Assembly (NCBI GenBank): GCA_900696665.1
Contig: CAADGY010000228.1
Coordinates: forward strand, 1 to 46,314
Reading direction: 5' to 3'
Length of the DNA: 46,314 bases
DNA from: an uncultured Acidobacteriota bacterium
GTDB lineage: Bacteria > Acidobacteriota > Terriglobia > Bryobacterales > Bryobacteraceae
In this document: piece by piece, positions 1 through 9,280 of the stretch
Position numbering within the stretch: the first letter of the stretch is position 1
Layout: every line of letters begins with the position of its first letter
The notes under the pieces: generated by a model
The model's input: the letters and a program-made list of their open reading frames with translations, nothing else
Databases searched by the model: none
Told to the model about the DNA's origin: nothing
Translations under genes and position numbers: made by a program

Positions 1-1
1 T

Positions 2-1261
2 ATGGCGCCCCGCGAGGAGTTTGAAGGGCGCATCCGAAAAGTGAACGCGGCCCTCGAGCGGGAGGGCCACACCGCTGGGTTCGTTTTCTCCGACGAGCAC
101 TACCGCGGAGACGTGCCGTATCTTGGCGGTAACACCAACGTTTCCATCGAGCAGGTAGCGGGCGTCATCGGTCCAAACGGATTCCATCTCGTAGCGGGAC
201 TGGAAGGCGGGTACGTCGCCGAGCAACTCGCCGGGCGTGCCGCCACCGCGGTCCACAAAGTGGAGATGCTGCAATTGGCCGATGAGAAATACCCGATCCG
301 CGCGGAACGGCTGGAGGATGTTATTGAAGCGGCCGCGGGTGGAAAGGTAGATCACATCGCGCTGCTGACACCGCGCCAAGTGGTGCCGGCCGCCATCGTT
401 GATTACCTGGAAAACCTCTTCGGCCGTGAAGGTGTGGTGGATGCGCAGGAGTTGTACTACCGCGCCAAGTACGAAAAAAGCGACATCGAGATGCGCCTGA
501 TCAAGGATGCGTGTACGATCGCCGATGCCATGCTTCGCAGTATGCTCGCCGTCTTGCGTCCCGGACGCCTGGAAACGGAAGTGGCCGCCTGGGGCGCCTG
601 GGTGGGCCGGATGTTGGGCTCCGAGAGCGACGGGTTCCGCATTATGGTAGGCGCAAACGAGGCCAACCGGACACTGATCGGCCCAGCTTTGAACCGCCCT
701 ATCGGAGAGGGAGAATGGGTGCACCTCGGCGTCGCGCCGCAGCGGGACGGGCTCACTTCCTGCGTTCGCCGTTCGGTGATTGCCGTGGACGATCCTGCGA
801 AGATCACGGACGATCAGAAATTCTGGTTATCGCTGGTGGAGGAAGGCTATCGCACCGGTGAAGAAGCGTACCGCAAGGTCGCGGCGGAGAACCTGCCGGC
901 CCGGTTGCAGGAACAGGCGCTTGTAGATTATTTTGCCAGCCGCGCGGACGAGGTATCCAGCCGCGTTGGAAGGAAAATCGATTTGGCATCGCTCAAGCCA
1001 TACACCGGCACCCACAACTCCGGATACACCGAGTGCCAGGAATTTTTCGGAGCGATCACGCTTGACAGTCACGAGCCGCTGGGCAGCCAGATTGTGACGA
1101 TGCTTGACGTCGCGCTGCGCGGCATCGGCGACCATTGGAATGCTATCGAACTACCCGGATTCGATTATTGCGTGGTGGAGAATACACTGGGCAAGTACGG
1201 CACACGCGTCGAATGCCTGACACAGGTGCCGGTCCACGCGCAGGATTTAGTGGGCACGTAA
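2..1261 (+). CDS. M24 (pita-bread fold) family protein, probably not an active metallopeptidase
   Basis: The 419-residue product has the two-domain layout of Xaa-Pro aminopeptidase/creatinase proteins: an N-terminal domain (about 1-160) and a C-terminal pita-bread domain (about 165-419). Signs of the C-terminal domain are the EIRLIKDA-like entry helix (here EMRLIKDACTIAD), the THNSGY segment where the family's first catalytic His lies, and a late VENT motif holding a Glu ligand. The two Asp ligands expected in the DxG and DGxxSDxxR positions are not there: the sequence reads WVHLGV and DGLTSCVRRS. I infer a creatinase-like or metal-free function rather than a peptidase. The ATG at position 2 lies at the window edge, so its ribosome site cannot be seen and the gene could begin further upstream. 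The sensor kinase gene follows after 24 bases. Confidence 0.75.
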   Translation: MAPREEFEGRIRKVNAALEREGHTAGFVFSDEHYRGDVPYLGGNTNVSIEQVAGVIGPNGFHLVAGLEGGYVAEQLAGRAATAVHKVEMLQLADEKYPIRAERLEDVIEAAAGGKVDHIALLTPRQVVPAAIVDYLENLFGREGVVDAQELYYRAKYEKSDIEMRLIKDACTIADAMLRSMLAVLRPGRLETEVAAWGAWVGRMLGSESDGFRIMVGANEANRTLIGPALNRPIGEGEWVHLGVAPQRDGLTSCVRRSVIAVDDPAKITDDQKFWLSLVEEGYRTGEEAYRKVAAENLPARLQEQALVDYFASRADEVSSRVGRKIDLASLKPYTGTHNSGYTECQEFFGAITLDSHEPLGSQIVTMLDVALRGIGDHWNAIELPGFDYCVVENTLGKYGTRVECLTQVPVHAQDLVGT

Positions 1262-1285
1262 GCGGTCAGGGGAACGGCGGGTGCT

Positions 1286-4258
1286 ATGATTTACAGGAAC
1301 TTCTTCCTGCTCCTCCTCGCCTTTCCTGCAAACTGCGATATTGCGGTGGATTCGTGGACCACGGAAAATGGACTGCCCCAGAACATAGTCAGCGGAATCT
1401 GTCAGACGCCGGACGGCTATCTCTGGCTTGCGACATTAGACGGGCTGGTTCGATTCGATGGCGTCCGGTTCACAATACACGACAGAAGCAACACCCCCGG
1501 AATTAAAGGCAATCGTTTCAACTCCCTGTTCTGCACCGCCGACGGCGGCCTTTGGGCAGCCACCGAGGGAACGGGAGTTACCCAATATCACGCTGGACGC
1601 TTCACCACTTATACCGTGCGGGATGGGTTGTTATCGAATATCGTCCCGGGAATTTCTGGTGACAGCCAAGGCAATCTTTGGGTGCTGGCGGACGACGTCG
1701 TCCACCGTTGGCGGGCATCGGAGTCACGATTTATCCCCCTCACCGGCAAGCAGTACAGCTACACCTTGGTATTGAGTCCGGACGGACACAGTGGCTTCGC
1801 GAGGATCGTGGATGGCGCGCTCGAGCTTTTCGTCGCCGGCCGGCAGTCGCGCTATCCTCTTCCTCCCGGCTGGCCCCGTGATGCCAGGACCCTCGCGTCT
1901 TCAACGGCCTGGGATTTCAATCATCGGATATGGCTGACGGACCGCGTCGGGACCCTGGCTTACCTTTCGGATGGACGCTGGTCCAGAGTCTTCCGGGTGC
2001 AACCCGCGACTTCAACTTACTCCTTACCTGCGAGCTCCAACGTTGACTATCGCGATTCGCAGGGCAACACGTGGAAGTTCGATCTCGTCTGGGACGGCAC
2101 ACGCATCGTGCCGCATTTGCGGCTGCCGCTCAGGGCCGGGTCCCAAGGTATCGGCTTTCGCTCGATGTACGAAGACCCGGCCGGCAATATCTGGCTTTCT
2201 ACCGACGGTCAGGGCCTCTTTCGTGTTCGTGTACCGATGATAGAGGTCTATTCGAGGGAGCAGGGACTGCCGGACGGAAATGTATATCCGATTTGCCAGA
2301 CGCGGGACGGCGCCATCTGGATTGGAACCTGGTCCGGCGGCCTGTCCCGCTTGAAAGACGGCAAACTCAAAACGTACACAACCGCTGATGGGCTGGCCTC
2401 CAACCGGGTGCAGGCGCTCTTCGAGGACCGCGAAGGCCGGTTGTGGGTCTCCGTCGAGCATGGCTTGCATGTTCTGCGAAACGGCCGGTTTGAATCCGTG
2501 GTTGGCTATCGAACAGATTCGAGTCTTCTTCAGATCCGGGTGATACATCAGGACCGCCGGGGAGTCATGTATTTCGGACAGAGTCAGGGGCTGATGCGTC
2601 TCGAACAGGGGCGCTGGACGTCCCTCGGCAAGAAGGATGGTCTTGCCACCGACGACATTCGAGCCGTCGTGGACAGCCGCGATGGCAGCCTCTGGGTTGC
2701 CGGATACGGCGGCTTATCGAACATTCGTGAGGGACGGGTGCAGTCCTGGACAGAATACCAGGGATTGCCCGCAACGACGATCCGGGCACTCTATGAGGAC
2801 CAGCAGGGCGTTCTCTGGATCGGATCCTACGATGGCGGTCTCGCGCGTCTCGAAAACGGCAAGTTCGCAAGATTCACCGTTGCCGAGGGGCTCTTCAGCA
2901 ATGGAGTGTTCCGGATACTCGAAGATGCACGAGCAAATTTTTGGATGAGCTGTAATCGCGGCATATACCGGATCAGCAAGCGCGAACTGAACGAGTTCGC
3001 GGCGGGTAAAAGGAAAACCATCGTCTCTGTACCCTACGGAAAACGCGATGGTATGAAGAACGCCGAGTGCAACGGAGGATTGTCGCCGGCCGGTATTCAG
3101 TCGAGCGACGGCAGGCTGTGGTTTCCTACGCAAGATGGTGTGGCGGTGATTGATCCGCGAAGAGTGAAAATGAATCCGAAGCCTCCGCCCGTGGTCATTG
3201 AGGCATGCCTGATTGATCGTATGCCTGCCGGCACCGGCAATCCGGTCCGGTTGCTGCCGGGGAACTATAGCCTGGAGATTCAATATACCGCTCTAAGCTT
3301 CCTGGACGCCGAACGCATTCGCTTCAGGTATCAGGTGCAAGGGTTGGATCACGACTGGATAGAAGCAGGTACACGGCGTACGGTCTATTACTCTCACCTG
3401 CCACCTGGCAACTATACATTCAGGGTAACCGCTGCGAATAGCGACGGCATTTGGAACGAGCAGGGAGCGAGTCTTTCGTTTGTGGTGTTGCCACCGTTTT
3501 ATCGTACCTGGTGGTTCACGTTACTGTTGTCGATAGGGGCGATAGCTTGCCTGTGGCTGGTCTGGAGTCACCGGCTTGCTCAGGTGGAGCGTGCGCGAGT
3601 GGCCCAGCAGGCGTTTTCCCGCGAGCTGATCTCTTTGCAGGAGGCGGAGCGGAAGCGGATCGCCGCCGAGTTGCATGACAGCCTGGGTCAGCGGCTGGTC
3701 GTCATCAGGAATCTCTCCTTGTTATCCCGTAACAGCAGCAATGGGAATCAGCAGTTGCAGCAGCAGATCGACGAGATTTCGGCGGAGAGTTCCCAGGCCC
3801 TGCAGGAGGTACGCGAGATTTCATACAACTTGCGGCCCCATCAACTCGAGCGCCTGGGTTTGCGGAAAGCTATCCTCGCTCTGGTGCGCACCATTTCCCG
3901 CGCAACGGCAGCCCACCTGGACGCGTGCGTAGACGAGATTGACGAGTTCTTTCCAAAAGAAGCCGAAATCAACTTCTATCGAATCGTACAGGAGTGCCTG
4001 AACAACGTCATAAAGCACTCAGGCGCCACCGAAGTAAGTCTTACCATCGGGCGCCACGAGAAAAAACTATCGCTTTTGATCCGGGACAATGGCAGGGGGT
4101 TCACTCCTGGCACAGCGGCTTCCGATCGGAGTGACGGAGGGTTCGGCCTGGCCGGAATTCGTGAGCGGGCGCAACTGCTCGGCGGAAAAACATCGATCCG
4201 GACCGCGCCGGGCGAGGGTACGATGATAACAATTGAGATCGAAGCGGGAGCGCTGTGA
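1286..4258 (+). CDS. Reg_prop (two-component propeller) sensor histidine kinase
   Basis: This 990-residue membrane sensor kinase has a short signal peptide, then about 630 residues of repeats of the GxLWIGTxxGGLxR type (for example GAIWIGTWSGGLSR and GVLWIGSYDGGLAR) that build a periplasmic double beta-propeller. A Y_Y_Y domain (about 660-728) and one membrane helix (about 741-760) follow. The cytoplasmic part has a HisKA_3 dimerisation helix with the phosphorylated His in AAELHDSLGQR (about residue 797) and a HATPase domain with N-box QECLNNVIKHS and G-boxes DNGRGF and GGFGLAGI. There is no receiver domain, so it is a classic kinase and not the fused hybrid found in Bacteroides. Its stop codon overlaps the GTG start of the response regulator, so the pair is translationally coupled. 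Propeller sensors of this layout often bind oligosaccharides; the ligand here is unknown. Confidence 0.92.
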   Translation: MIYRNFFLLLLAFPANCDIAVDSWTTENGLPQNIVSGICQTPDGYLWLATLDGLVRFDGVRFTIHDRSNTPGIKGNRFNSLFCTADGGLWAATEGTGVTQYHAGRFTTYTVRDGLLSNIVPGISGDSQGNLWVLADDVVHRWRASESRFIPLTGKQYSYTLVLSPDGHSGFARIVDGALELFVAGRQSRYPLPPGWPRDARTLASSTAWDFNHRIWLTDRVGTLAYLSDGRWSRVFRVQPATSTYSLPASSNVDYRDSQGNTWKFDLVWDGTRIVPHLRLPLRAGSQGIGFRSMYEDPAGNIWLSTDGQGLFRVRVPMIEVYSREQGLPDGNVYPICQTRDGAIWIGTWSGGLSRLKDGKLKTYTTADGLASNRVQALFEDREGRLWVSVEHGLHVLRNGRFESVVGYRTDSSLLQIRVIHQDRRGVMYFGQSQGLMRLEQGRWTSLGKKDGLATDDIRAVVDSRDGSLWVAGYGGLSNIREGRVQSWTEYQGLPATTIRALYEDQQGVLWIGSYDGGLARLENGKFARFTVAEGLFSNGVFRILEDARANFWMSCNRGIYRISKRELNEFAAGKRKTIVSVPYGKRDGMKNAECNGGLSPAGIQSSDGRLWFPTQDGVAVIDPRRVKMNPKPPPVVIEACLIDRMPAGTGNPVRLLPGNYSLEIQYTALSFLDAERIRFRYQVQGLDHDWIEAGTRRTVYYSHLPPGNYTFRVTAANSDGIWNEQGASLSFVVLPPFYRTWWFTLLLSIGAIACLWLVWSHRLAQVERARVAQQAFSRELISLQEAERKRIAAELHDSLGQRLVVIRNLSLLSRNSSNGNQQLQQQIDEISAESSQALQEVREISYNLRPHQLERLGLRKAILALVRTISRATAAHLDACVDEIDEFFPKEAEINFYRIVQECLNNVIKHSGATEVSLTIGRHEKKLSLLIRDNGRGFTPGTAASDRSDGGFGLAGIRERAQLLGGKTSIRTAPGEGTMITIEIEAGAL

Positions 4259-4914
4259 AGATGGATGCCGAGCGCAAGGTGCTGATCGCAGACGATCATC
4301 CGGTAGTGCGGCGGGGGTTGCGTCAGGTGATTGAAACGGACTGCTCATTCCGCGTGGTGGCCGAGGCCGACGACGGCGAGATGGCGCTGGAACAGTTGGA
4401 AGCTCTGCGCCCGCACATCGCAGTTCTAGATATCGACATGCCGAAGCTGGACGGTCTTGCCGTTGCACGGGAGATTGGCCGCAGAAAGCAGCCTGTCGAT
4501 GTCGTGTTTCTCACCATCCATGCAGATGAAGATTTACTCTATGCCGCCTTGGATCTCGGCTCAAAGGGATACATCCTCAAGGAAAGCGCCGTATCTGAAA
4601 TCGTTCAGGCCCTTCGGGCCGTCAGCGCCGGACGTGCTTACGTCAGTGCGTCACTGACTACGCACTTAGTGAACCGTCGAAATCGCATCGAGGCTTTGGC
4701 CAACCAGTATCCAGGCCTGAACAATCTCACCAGAGCGGAGCGCAGTGTTCTACGCGGGATTGCCGAAGGGAAGTCGAGCAAACAGATCGGCTCGGAACTC
4801 TTTATTCATTTCCGCACCGTGGAAAATCACCGCAGTAATATTTGCCAAAAACTCGGCCTGCATGGGCCGCATAGCCTGTTTAAGTTCGCTCTGCAGCATA
4901 AGTCTGAGTTGTAA
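4255..4914 (+). CDS. NarL/FixJ-family response regulator
   Basis: A 219-residue DNA-binding response regulator. The receiver domain (about 5-125) has the acidic pair in IADDHPVVRRG, the phospho-acceptor Asp59 in AVLDIDMP, the Thr of FLTIHAD and the Lys of GYILKES. The C-terminal LuxR helix-turn-helix (about 150-215) shows LTRAERSVLRGIAEG and RTVENHRSNICQKLGL. The GTG start overlaps the kinase stop as GTGA; an ATG two codons later (4261) is the alternative. It is surely the partner of the kinase just upstream. The secreted lectin gene lies 229 bases downstream and is a candidate target, but no direct evidence of control is visible. Confidence 0.93.
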   Translation: MKMDAERKVLIADDHPVVRRGLRQVIETDCSFRVVAEADDGEMALEQLEALRPHIAVLDIDMPKLDGLAVAREIGRRKQPVDVVFLTIHADEDLLYAALDLGSKGYILKESAVSEIVQALRAVSAGRAYVSASLTTHLVNRRNRIEALANQYPGLNNLTRAERSVLRGIAEGKSSKQIGSELFIHFRTVENHRSNICQKLGLHGPHSLFKFALQHKSEL

Positions 4915-5143
4915 TACCAGCTTCGCCGTTAACAGTCTAAGTGGAAGCATAGAGGAAATCGTGCGTTCCCGCATAGTGAAATTCTATCTTTCCCTCTATG
5001 GTTATAAAGACCGATCCTCATTACAATCTGTTGACAAGATAAAGCGGGCAGATACTGGGAAGCCCTGCGACCAATAAGTACCGTCCACTTAGGACGGCTT
5101 GTCGTAGTCCATCGTAAGAGCCCGTATCCAAAAGGAAAGAAAC
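4915..5143 (+). promoter_or_regulatory. Leader region of the lectin gene with a possible promoter and a small hairpin
   Basis: This 229-base gap ends in AAGGAAAG, a fair ribosome binding site just before the ATG at 5144. A perfect TTGACA lies at 5031-5036, but the best -10-like hexamer (GATACT, 5051-5056) is only 14 bases away, so the promoter is weakly supported. A perfect 6-bp hairpin (CCGTCC, loop ACTTA, GGACGG) sits at 5081-5097 between the putative promoter and the start codon. It could be a leader structure or a weak terminator. I found no clear response-regulator repeat. Confidence 0.3.
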
Positions 5144-8026
5144 ATGCGAACGCAACGATTTGCTCAAAGACCTCTCGGTTTCATTGTGCTGCTGGCCGCG
5201 ATCTGGTCGTGGCAAGCCATATCCGCCCAACAAGTACCCTTAGTCATGTGGGTGGAAGTATCGTGGACCCGGCAACCGGGCTCGGCCGTGCAGATCAGTG
5301 GCAACTCCTCGGGTTCCTTATGGAGCCTTGGGACGGATCTCAGCGCCGATAACGGCTTTAACGTATACAAGTGGAACGGTTCGCAATTGGTCCAGCAATC
5401 GCTGGTTCCCTCCGCCCGCCGGTTGGCAGCCGCCCAGGGGGAAGGACTCTGGATCGTCAACGACCGTAATGGAGTTTCTTACATCCCAAAATCGGGAGCC
5501 GCTCCGGTTCCGCAGAACCGCAAAGCGCGCGATGTTGCCGTCGGCGGCGACGGCTCTGTCTGGATCCTCGACAGCGAAAGCCGCACGGGAGGTTACGGAG
5601 TCTACAAACGGAACGGTTACAACTGGGAAGACAAGAGGATCGGTGCCGTACAGATCGCGGTAGGGAAAGACGGCACGGCATGGGTAGTGAACGAGGACGG
5701 TGACGTTTTTACATATAACAGCACTTCCGAGTCCTGGGATCGAAAACCCGGGAAGGCACACGCCATTCGCACGGGCGCCGAGAGCGGCACGGTGTGGATG
5801 CTGGGTAGCGAACCGGTTTCCGGCGGTTACCCCCTCTATCAGTGGGGCCCGGAAAGGCAGAGTTGGGACACATTCGGCTCACTCGCCGCAGTGGAGATAA
5901 CGGAAGTAGCAGGCACGCCTTGGATCCTTCAGAGCGACGGAGCCCTCTATTCAGAATCTCCGCCATTAGCCACCGGTGAATTGATCATCGGACCGTGGGA
6001 CACGCCAACGCCGCAATTGCTGGCTCCCCTACGCACCGAATCTAAGGGCACGCTACTGTGTTCCTCGACCGGATTGAGGACTTGCGGTGACACGAATGCG
6101 GATTACGTCGGCAGCTATACTCTCGACACAACTTGCGATAGCGGTTTCTACGACATGATCTATGGTGGAACCTGCTGGAAATGTCCGGACGACACGGATG
6201 GCAGGGGGGGATGGCTCCGGTCCGCCGATTCCGTGGAGAAAGCGACAGCCTGTTGGCGCGCTCCCACGGAGATCACGGGCAGAGCGAACAAAGTAAAATC
6301 TCCGGGGTGGGCATGGGAATGTCCGGCGGGGTCGTTCTGGGATGGGTATTCACCCGATGGTGTCGGAGGCAGTTGCTGGCAATGTCCTTCCGACCTGCCG
6401 CGCAGGACCGCGGCCGCAGTCTGGGCGGATAATGCCTGCGCTTCCAGTGCTAATGAGACGAGACCAGCAACTCTTCTGACGTTCAACGGATGTCCGGCAC
6501 CCATTGCCTCAAAGATGGACCTGGCCGGCAAACGACTCCCCGGAAAACCGTTCCTGGATATAGCCGCGGGCTGGCACCAGGGGGTCGCGAGCGGCGGTTG
6601 CTATGCATGTCCGGTGACCGATGAAGCCGGAAATTTTCTAATCACCGAGCGTAACGCCAATCCTATCTACGACCGGGGCAACAACACCGGCTGCAGCATC
6701 CGCCTGAAATGGCAGCCTGGTGAATTTTTTGAACCGGGCCTCGCTTACATGCCGGGCGTGAAAGAGTTGATCTGGGAACAGAGAATCTTTGTCACCAACG
6801 AAGTCACAGCCTACCTCTACGATATGGCTGAGTCCCAAGGGTTTGGCAGCGCCACACCGGAAGCCAAAGCATGGGTGACCTCCCGGTGGCGTGAAATCGC
6901 CCGGAATCCTTACAAGAGCGACGCGGTCCGGGCCATCGTGTTCAGTCTGCTGAAAGCCGCGCTCGGTAAGAACCAGGACAAACGCACAACGGCCGAGCAA
7001 AAGCTGATCGAATCTTTCGCCACCTATGTTCGGGACCGGCGTATTTACCTGGCACAGCAGGCGTTGCAAATGTATGACGCGTGGAAAGTTGAAGACGAAT
7101 CGTACAGGAGACGCTCGGGACAGACGAACTCGCTCAGCCAGTTGTTCTACTACGGCACGGTTCCGTTCAATTTTCAGCAGGCGCTTGCTTCCCTGATGGG
7201 TTTAGGCGGCAGCGGTGGCAGTATGATCGGCTCCCTGCACGCGCTCAATCAGTTTGTTCAAACCGCGCACAGCGGGCGGGGGACGTCGCTTTATGCGCTC
7301 ACGAACGGATTGAACATTTTCAAGTCGGTGCATGGGCTGACCGCTGTTTCCGGGGCTACGATCATTCAGGTAGGCTTTGCCATCCTAAGTTCTATCGCGA
7401 TTGATCAGTTTATAGCCATCCAGACGGCACGGTCTACGCTCGAAGCCAGCCTCGTACAGGCGCAGCAACCTGTCGACCTCGGCTCGCTGGCGGCAGCGGA
7501 AAACGGCGAGGATATTCTCTACCTCTACTGGTCAAAAGCTATGGATACGAGCGATGTTGAGGATCCGCAGGTGGTTCAATGGGCTGCGCAAGCGCAGGCC
7601 AGAGAAGAGCAGCAGGGATATCCGGCCCCTCCAAAAGACAAATCCCTCACCGCTGCCGGCGAGATCTCGATGGGAAACACCATCTCCTCTGGCGCGAACG
7701 CCGGCGTTCTGGAGGAGAACCGGAAGCTCGTTTCGAGCAATGGCAAATATGAAGCTGTCATGCAGCCCGACGGAAACTTCGTGATATACGGGCCAAACCG
7801 GCAGCCCATCTGGAGTTCCGGCTCGCAAGGGAAAGGATCTTCACCCTATAAGCTGGCCGTGCAAGCGGATGGCAATCTCGTGGTCTATGGAGCCGCGGGC
7901 GCAACCTGGGCCACCGGACTGCGAGGCGGCACCGCGCCGTACACGCTGGAGATGCAGGACGACGCCAATCTCGTGATGTATGACAGCCAGCGCCAGGCCG
8001 TGTGGGCGAGCGGCACACAACGCTGA
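5144..8026 (+). CDS. Secreted tectonin-like propeller / Cys-rich / bulb-type lectin protein
   Basis: A 960-residue exported protein of unknown role. It has a Sec signal peptide (cleavage after SWQAISA, about residue 28). Six short repeats of the type GSVWILDSE...GGYGVYKRNG (about 45-280) suggest a six-blade tectonin-like propeller. A Cys-rich region (about 305-520) contains three similar modules marked CWKCP, CWQCP and CYACP. A mainly helical stretch with one hydrophobic segment (GATIIQVGFAILSSIAI) follows. The last 118 residues are a bulb-type mannose-binding lectin domain in which all three QxDxNxVxY sites are intact (QPDGNFVIY, QADGNLVVY, QDDANLVMY), so binding of mannose-type sugars is likely. 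No catalytic domain is recognised. It follows the two-component system and ends at a strong hairpin. It might be a surface adhesin, a glycan-binding toxin-like protein or a defence factor; I cannot choose. Confidence 0.8.
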   Translation: MRTQRFAQRPLGFIVLLAAIWSWQAISAQQVPLVMWVEVSWTRQPGSAVQISGNSSGSLWSLGTDLSADNGFNVYKWNGSQLVQQSLVPSARRLAAAQGEGLWIVNDRNGVSYIPKSGAAPVPQNRKARDVAVGGDGSVWILDSESRTGGYGVYKRNGYNWEDKRIGAVQIAVGKDGTAWVVNEDGDVFTYNSTSESWDRKPGKAHAIRTGAESGTVWMLGSEPVSGGYPLYQWGPERQSWDTFGSLAAVEITEVAGTPWILQSDGALYSESPPLATGELIIGPWDTPTPQLLAPLRTESKGTLLCSSTGLRTCGDTNADYVGSYTLDTTCDSGFYDMIYGGTCWKCPDDTDGRGGWLRSADSVEKATACWRAPTEITGRANKVKSPGWAWECPAGSFWDGYSPDGVGGSCWQCPSDLPRRTAAAVWADNACASSANETRPATLLTFNGCPAPIASKMDLAGKRLPGKPFLDIAAGWHQGVASGGCYACPVTDEAGNFLITERNANPIYDRGNNTGCSIRLKWQPGEFFEPGLAYMPGVKELIWEQRIFVTNEVTAYLYDMAESQGFGSATPEAKAWVTSRWREIARNPYKSDAVRAIVFSLLKAALGKNQDKRTTAEQKLIESFATYVRDRRIYLAQQALQMYDAWKVEDESYRRRSGQTNSLSQLFYYGTVPFNFQQALASLMGLGGSGGSMIGSLHALNQFVQTAHSGRGTSLYALTNGLNIFKSVHGLTAVSGATIIQVGFAILSSIAIDQFIAIQTARSTLEASLVQAQQPVDLGSLAAAENGEDILYLYWSKAMDTSDVEDPQVVQWAAQAQAREEQQGYPAPPKDKSLTAAGEISMGNTISSGANAGVLEENRKLVSSNGKYEAVMQPDGNFVIYGPNRQPIWSSGSQGKGSSPYKLAVQADGNLVVYGAAGATWATGLRGGTAPYTLEMQDDANLVMYDSQRQAVWASGTQR

Positions 8027-8032
8027 CATCTC

Positions 8033-8059
8033 TGGTGGCGGCCCGTATGGCCGCCACCA
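8033..8059. terminator. Strong hairpin between convergent genes
   Basis: A perfect 11-bp stem (TGGTGGCGGCC / GGCCGCCACCA) with a 5-base loop lies between the stop codons of the lectin gene and arsM, which converge here. There is only a TT after the stem on the plus strand and no long T-run on either side, so it is a bidirectional terminator candidate rather than a textbook intrinsic terminator. Confidence 0.6.
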
Positions 8060-8078
8060 TTGCCCGCAGGGTCCCGCC

Positions 8079-8903
8079 TTATCGCTGGATAGGCTTCCGG
8101 GCGCGTACAAACGCGCTCATGAACTTCTCGTCAACCAGCGGGCCGACTTTCTCTATATCGATTCCTTCGTCTGCGAGGAATGATCTGGCATCCTCGGAAC
8201 GATAGATCCGGGTAGGTTCAATACCGATGTCTTCAAAGCCGGCATTGGAAAGTTTGGAGCGGTAGTCATTCTCGTCGAGTGCGCCGGCGACGCATCCGGC
8301 CCACAAGAGCATGCTCTTACGGATCTGCCCGGGGATGTCGCCTCGAGTCACCACATCGGAGACCGCGAACCGTCCACCGGGCTTAAGTACCCGGAACGCT
8401 TCGCGTAGGACGCGGTCCTTGTCGGCTGACAGATTGATCACGCAATTGGAGATGATGACGTCGACGGAACTGTCGGGCAGAGGGATGTGCTCAATCTCGC
8501 CTTTCAGAAACTCTACGTTTTCCACTCCGGCCTTCTTCTGATTGCTTCGGGCGAGTGTCAGCATCTCATCGGTCATATCGAGCCCGTAGGCTTTGCCGCC
8601 GGGCGAGACTCGCTTTGCCGAAAGCAATACGTCGATGCCGCCGCCACTTCCCAGGTCCAGAACGACTTCGCCCGGCTTCAGCCCGGCCAGTGCCGTTGGG
8701 TTTCCGCAGCCGAGCGATGCCAGCATCGCCGTTTCCGGCAGTTCGTTCTTTTGAAGCTGATCGTAGAGATCCGACGTGATCGGATCTCCTCCCGAACAGC
8801 AGGATGACGGACTGCTGCCGCAGCAGGTATTCTTTTCCCCGGCGGCGGCACGTAGAGCCGCCTGCCCGTACTTCTCCTTCACAACATCTTTTATATCGCT
8901 CAA
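8079..8903 (-). CDS. arsM: Arsenite S-adenosylmethionine methyltransferase ArsM
   Basis: The 274-residue protein matches ArsM, which methylates trivalent arsenic with SAM to methylated, partly volatile products. The Rossmann SAM site is [12 protein letters not shown] (about 81-92). The three conserved arsenic-binding cysteines are in place: Cys66 (SLGCGNP), Cys154 (ISNCVINLS) and Cys204 (WAGCVAG). An N-terminal Cys cluster ([10 protein letters not shown], 27-36) is also seen in many bacterial ArsM proteins and may help arsenic capture. It lies 11 bases after arsR on the same strand and is surely co-transcribed and derepressed with it. No arsenite pump or arsenate reductase gene is in the window. 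Confidence 0.95.
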   Translation of the reverse strand: MSDIKDVVKEKYGQAALRAAAGEKNTCCGSSPSSCCSGGDPITSDLYDQLQKNELPETAMLASLGCGNPTALAGLKPGEVVLDLGSGGGIDVLLSAKRVSPGGKAYGLDMTDEMLTLARSNQKKAGVENVEFLKGEIEHIPLPDSSVDVIISNCVINLSADKDRVLREAFRVLKPGGRFAVSDVVTRGDIPGQIRKSMLLWAGCVAGALDENDYRSKLSNAGFEDIGIEPTRIYRSEDARSFLADEGIDIEKVGPLVDEKFMSAFVRARKPIQR

Positions 8904-8914
8904 GGTGGTATCTC

Positions 8915-9280
8915 CTATTTGCAGCAGACGATCTTTCGGGGCTCAATGGCCTTGTTTCGTGTACAGCACTCCGCGTATAGGAAACCGAGAAGCTCCTCCA
9001 GTGCGGCCGCATTGGCGGAGTACCGCAGGAAAGTTCCTTCGCGTTGAACACTCACGAGGTCCTCGTTTTTCAGCTTGTCCAGATGATGGGACAACGTGCT
9101 TGGCGTCACATCCAGTTCCGCGGCTACGTCGCCCACAACCATGCCGTCCGGGTGAGCCGACAGCAGAAGCCGCATGATGCGTAAACGGGACTCGCTGCCC
9201 AAGGCAGCGAACATATCCGCATAACGGCTGACGTCTTTTTCCTTCTGCTTCATAGAGACCGGCAGCTTTGCTTCTGCCAT
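8915..9280 (-). CDS. arsR: ArsR/SmtB-family arsenic-responsive repressor
   Basis: A 121-residue winged-helix repressor. The recognition helix region reads [14 protein letters not shown] (about 57-70), followed by the beta wing [14 protein letters not shown]. It lacks the classical metal-box CVCDL; instead two adjacent-Cys pairs lie at the C-terminal end (Cys105-Cys106 in YAECCTRN, and Cys119-Cys120 in IVCCK). Such C-terminal cysteines form the As(III) site in some ArsR subtypes, so that is the likely sensor. The ATG at 9280 is preferred because the promoter places the transcript start at or next to it. No Shine-Dalgarno sequence is visible. The next in-frame ATG is at 9253. Confidence 0.93.
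   Translation of the reverse strand: MAEAKLPVSMKQKEKDVSRYADMFAALGSESRLRIMRLLLSAHPDGMVVGDVAAELDVTPSTLSHHLDKLKNEDLVSVQREGTFLRYSANAAALEELLGFLYAECCTRNKAIEPRKIVCCK

Noticed and set aside
4915..5143. TTGACA at 5031 as a certain promoter of the lectin gene
   Set aside because: The perfect -35 hexamer has no -10 box at a proper distance (GATACT is 14 bases away), so I kept it only as a weak possibility.
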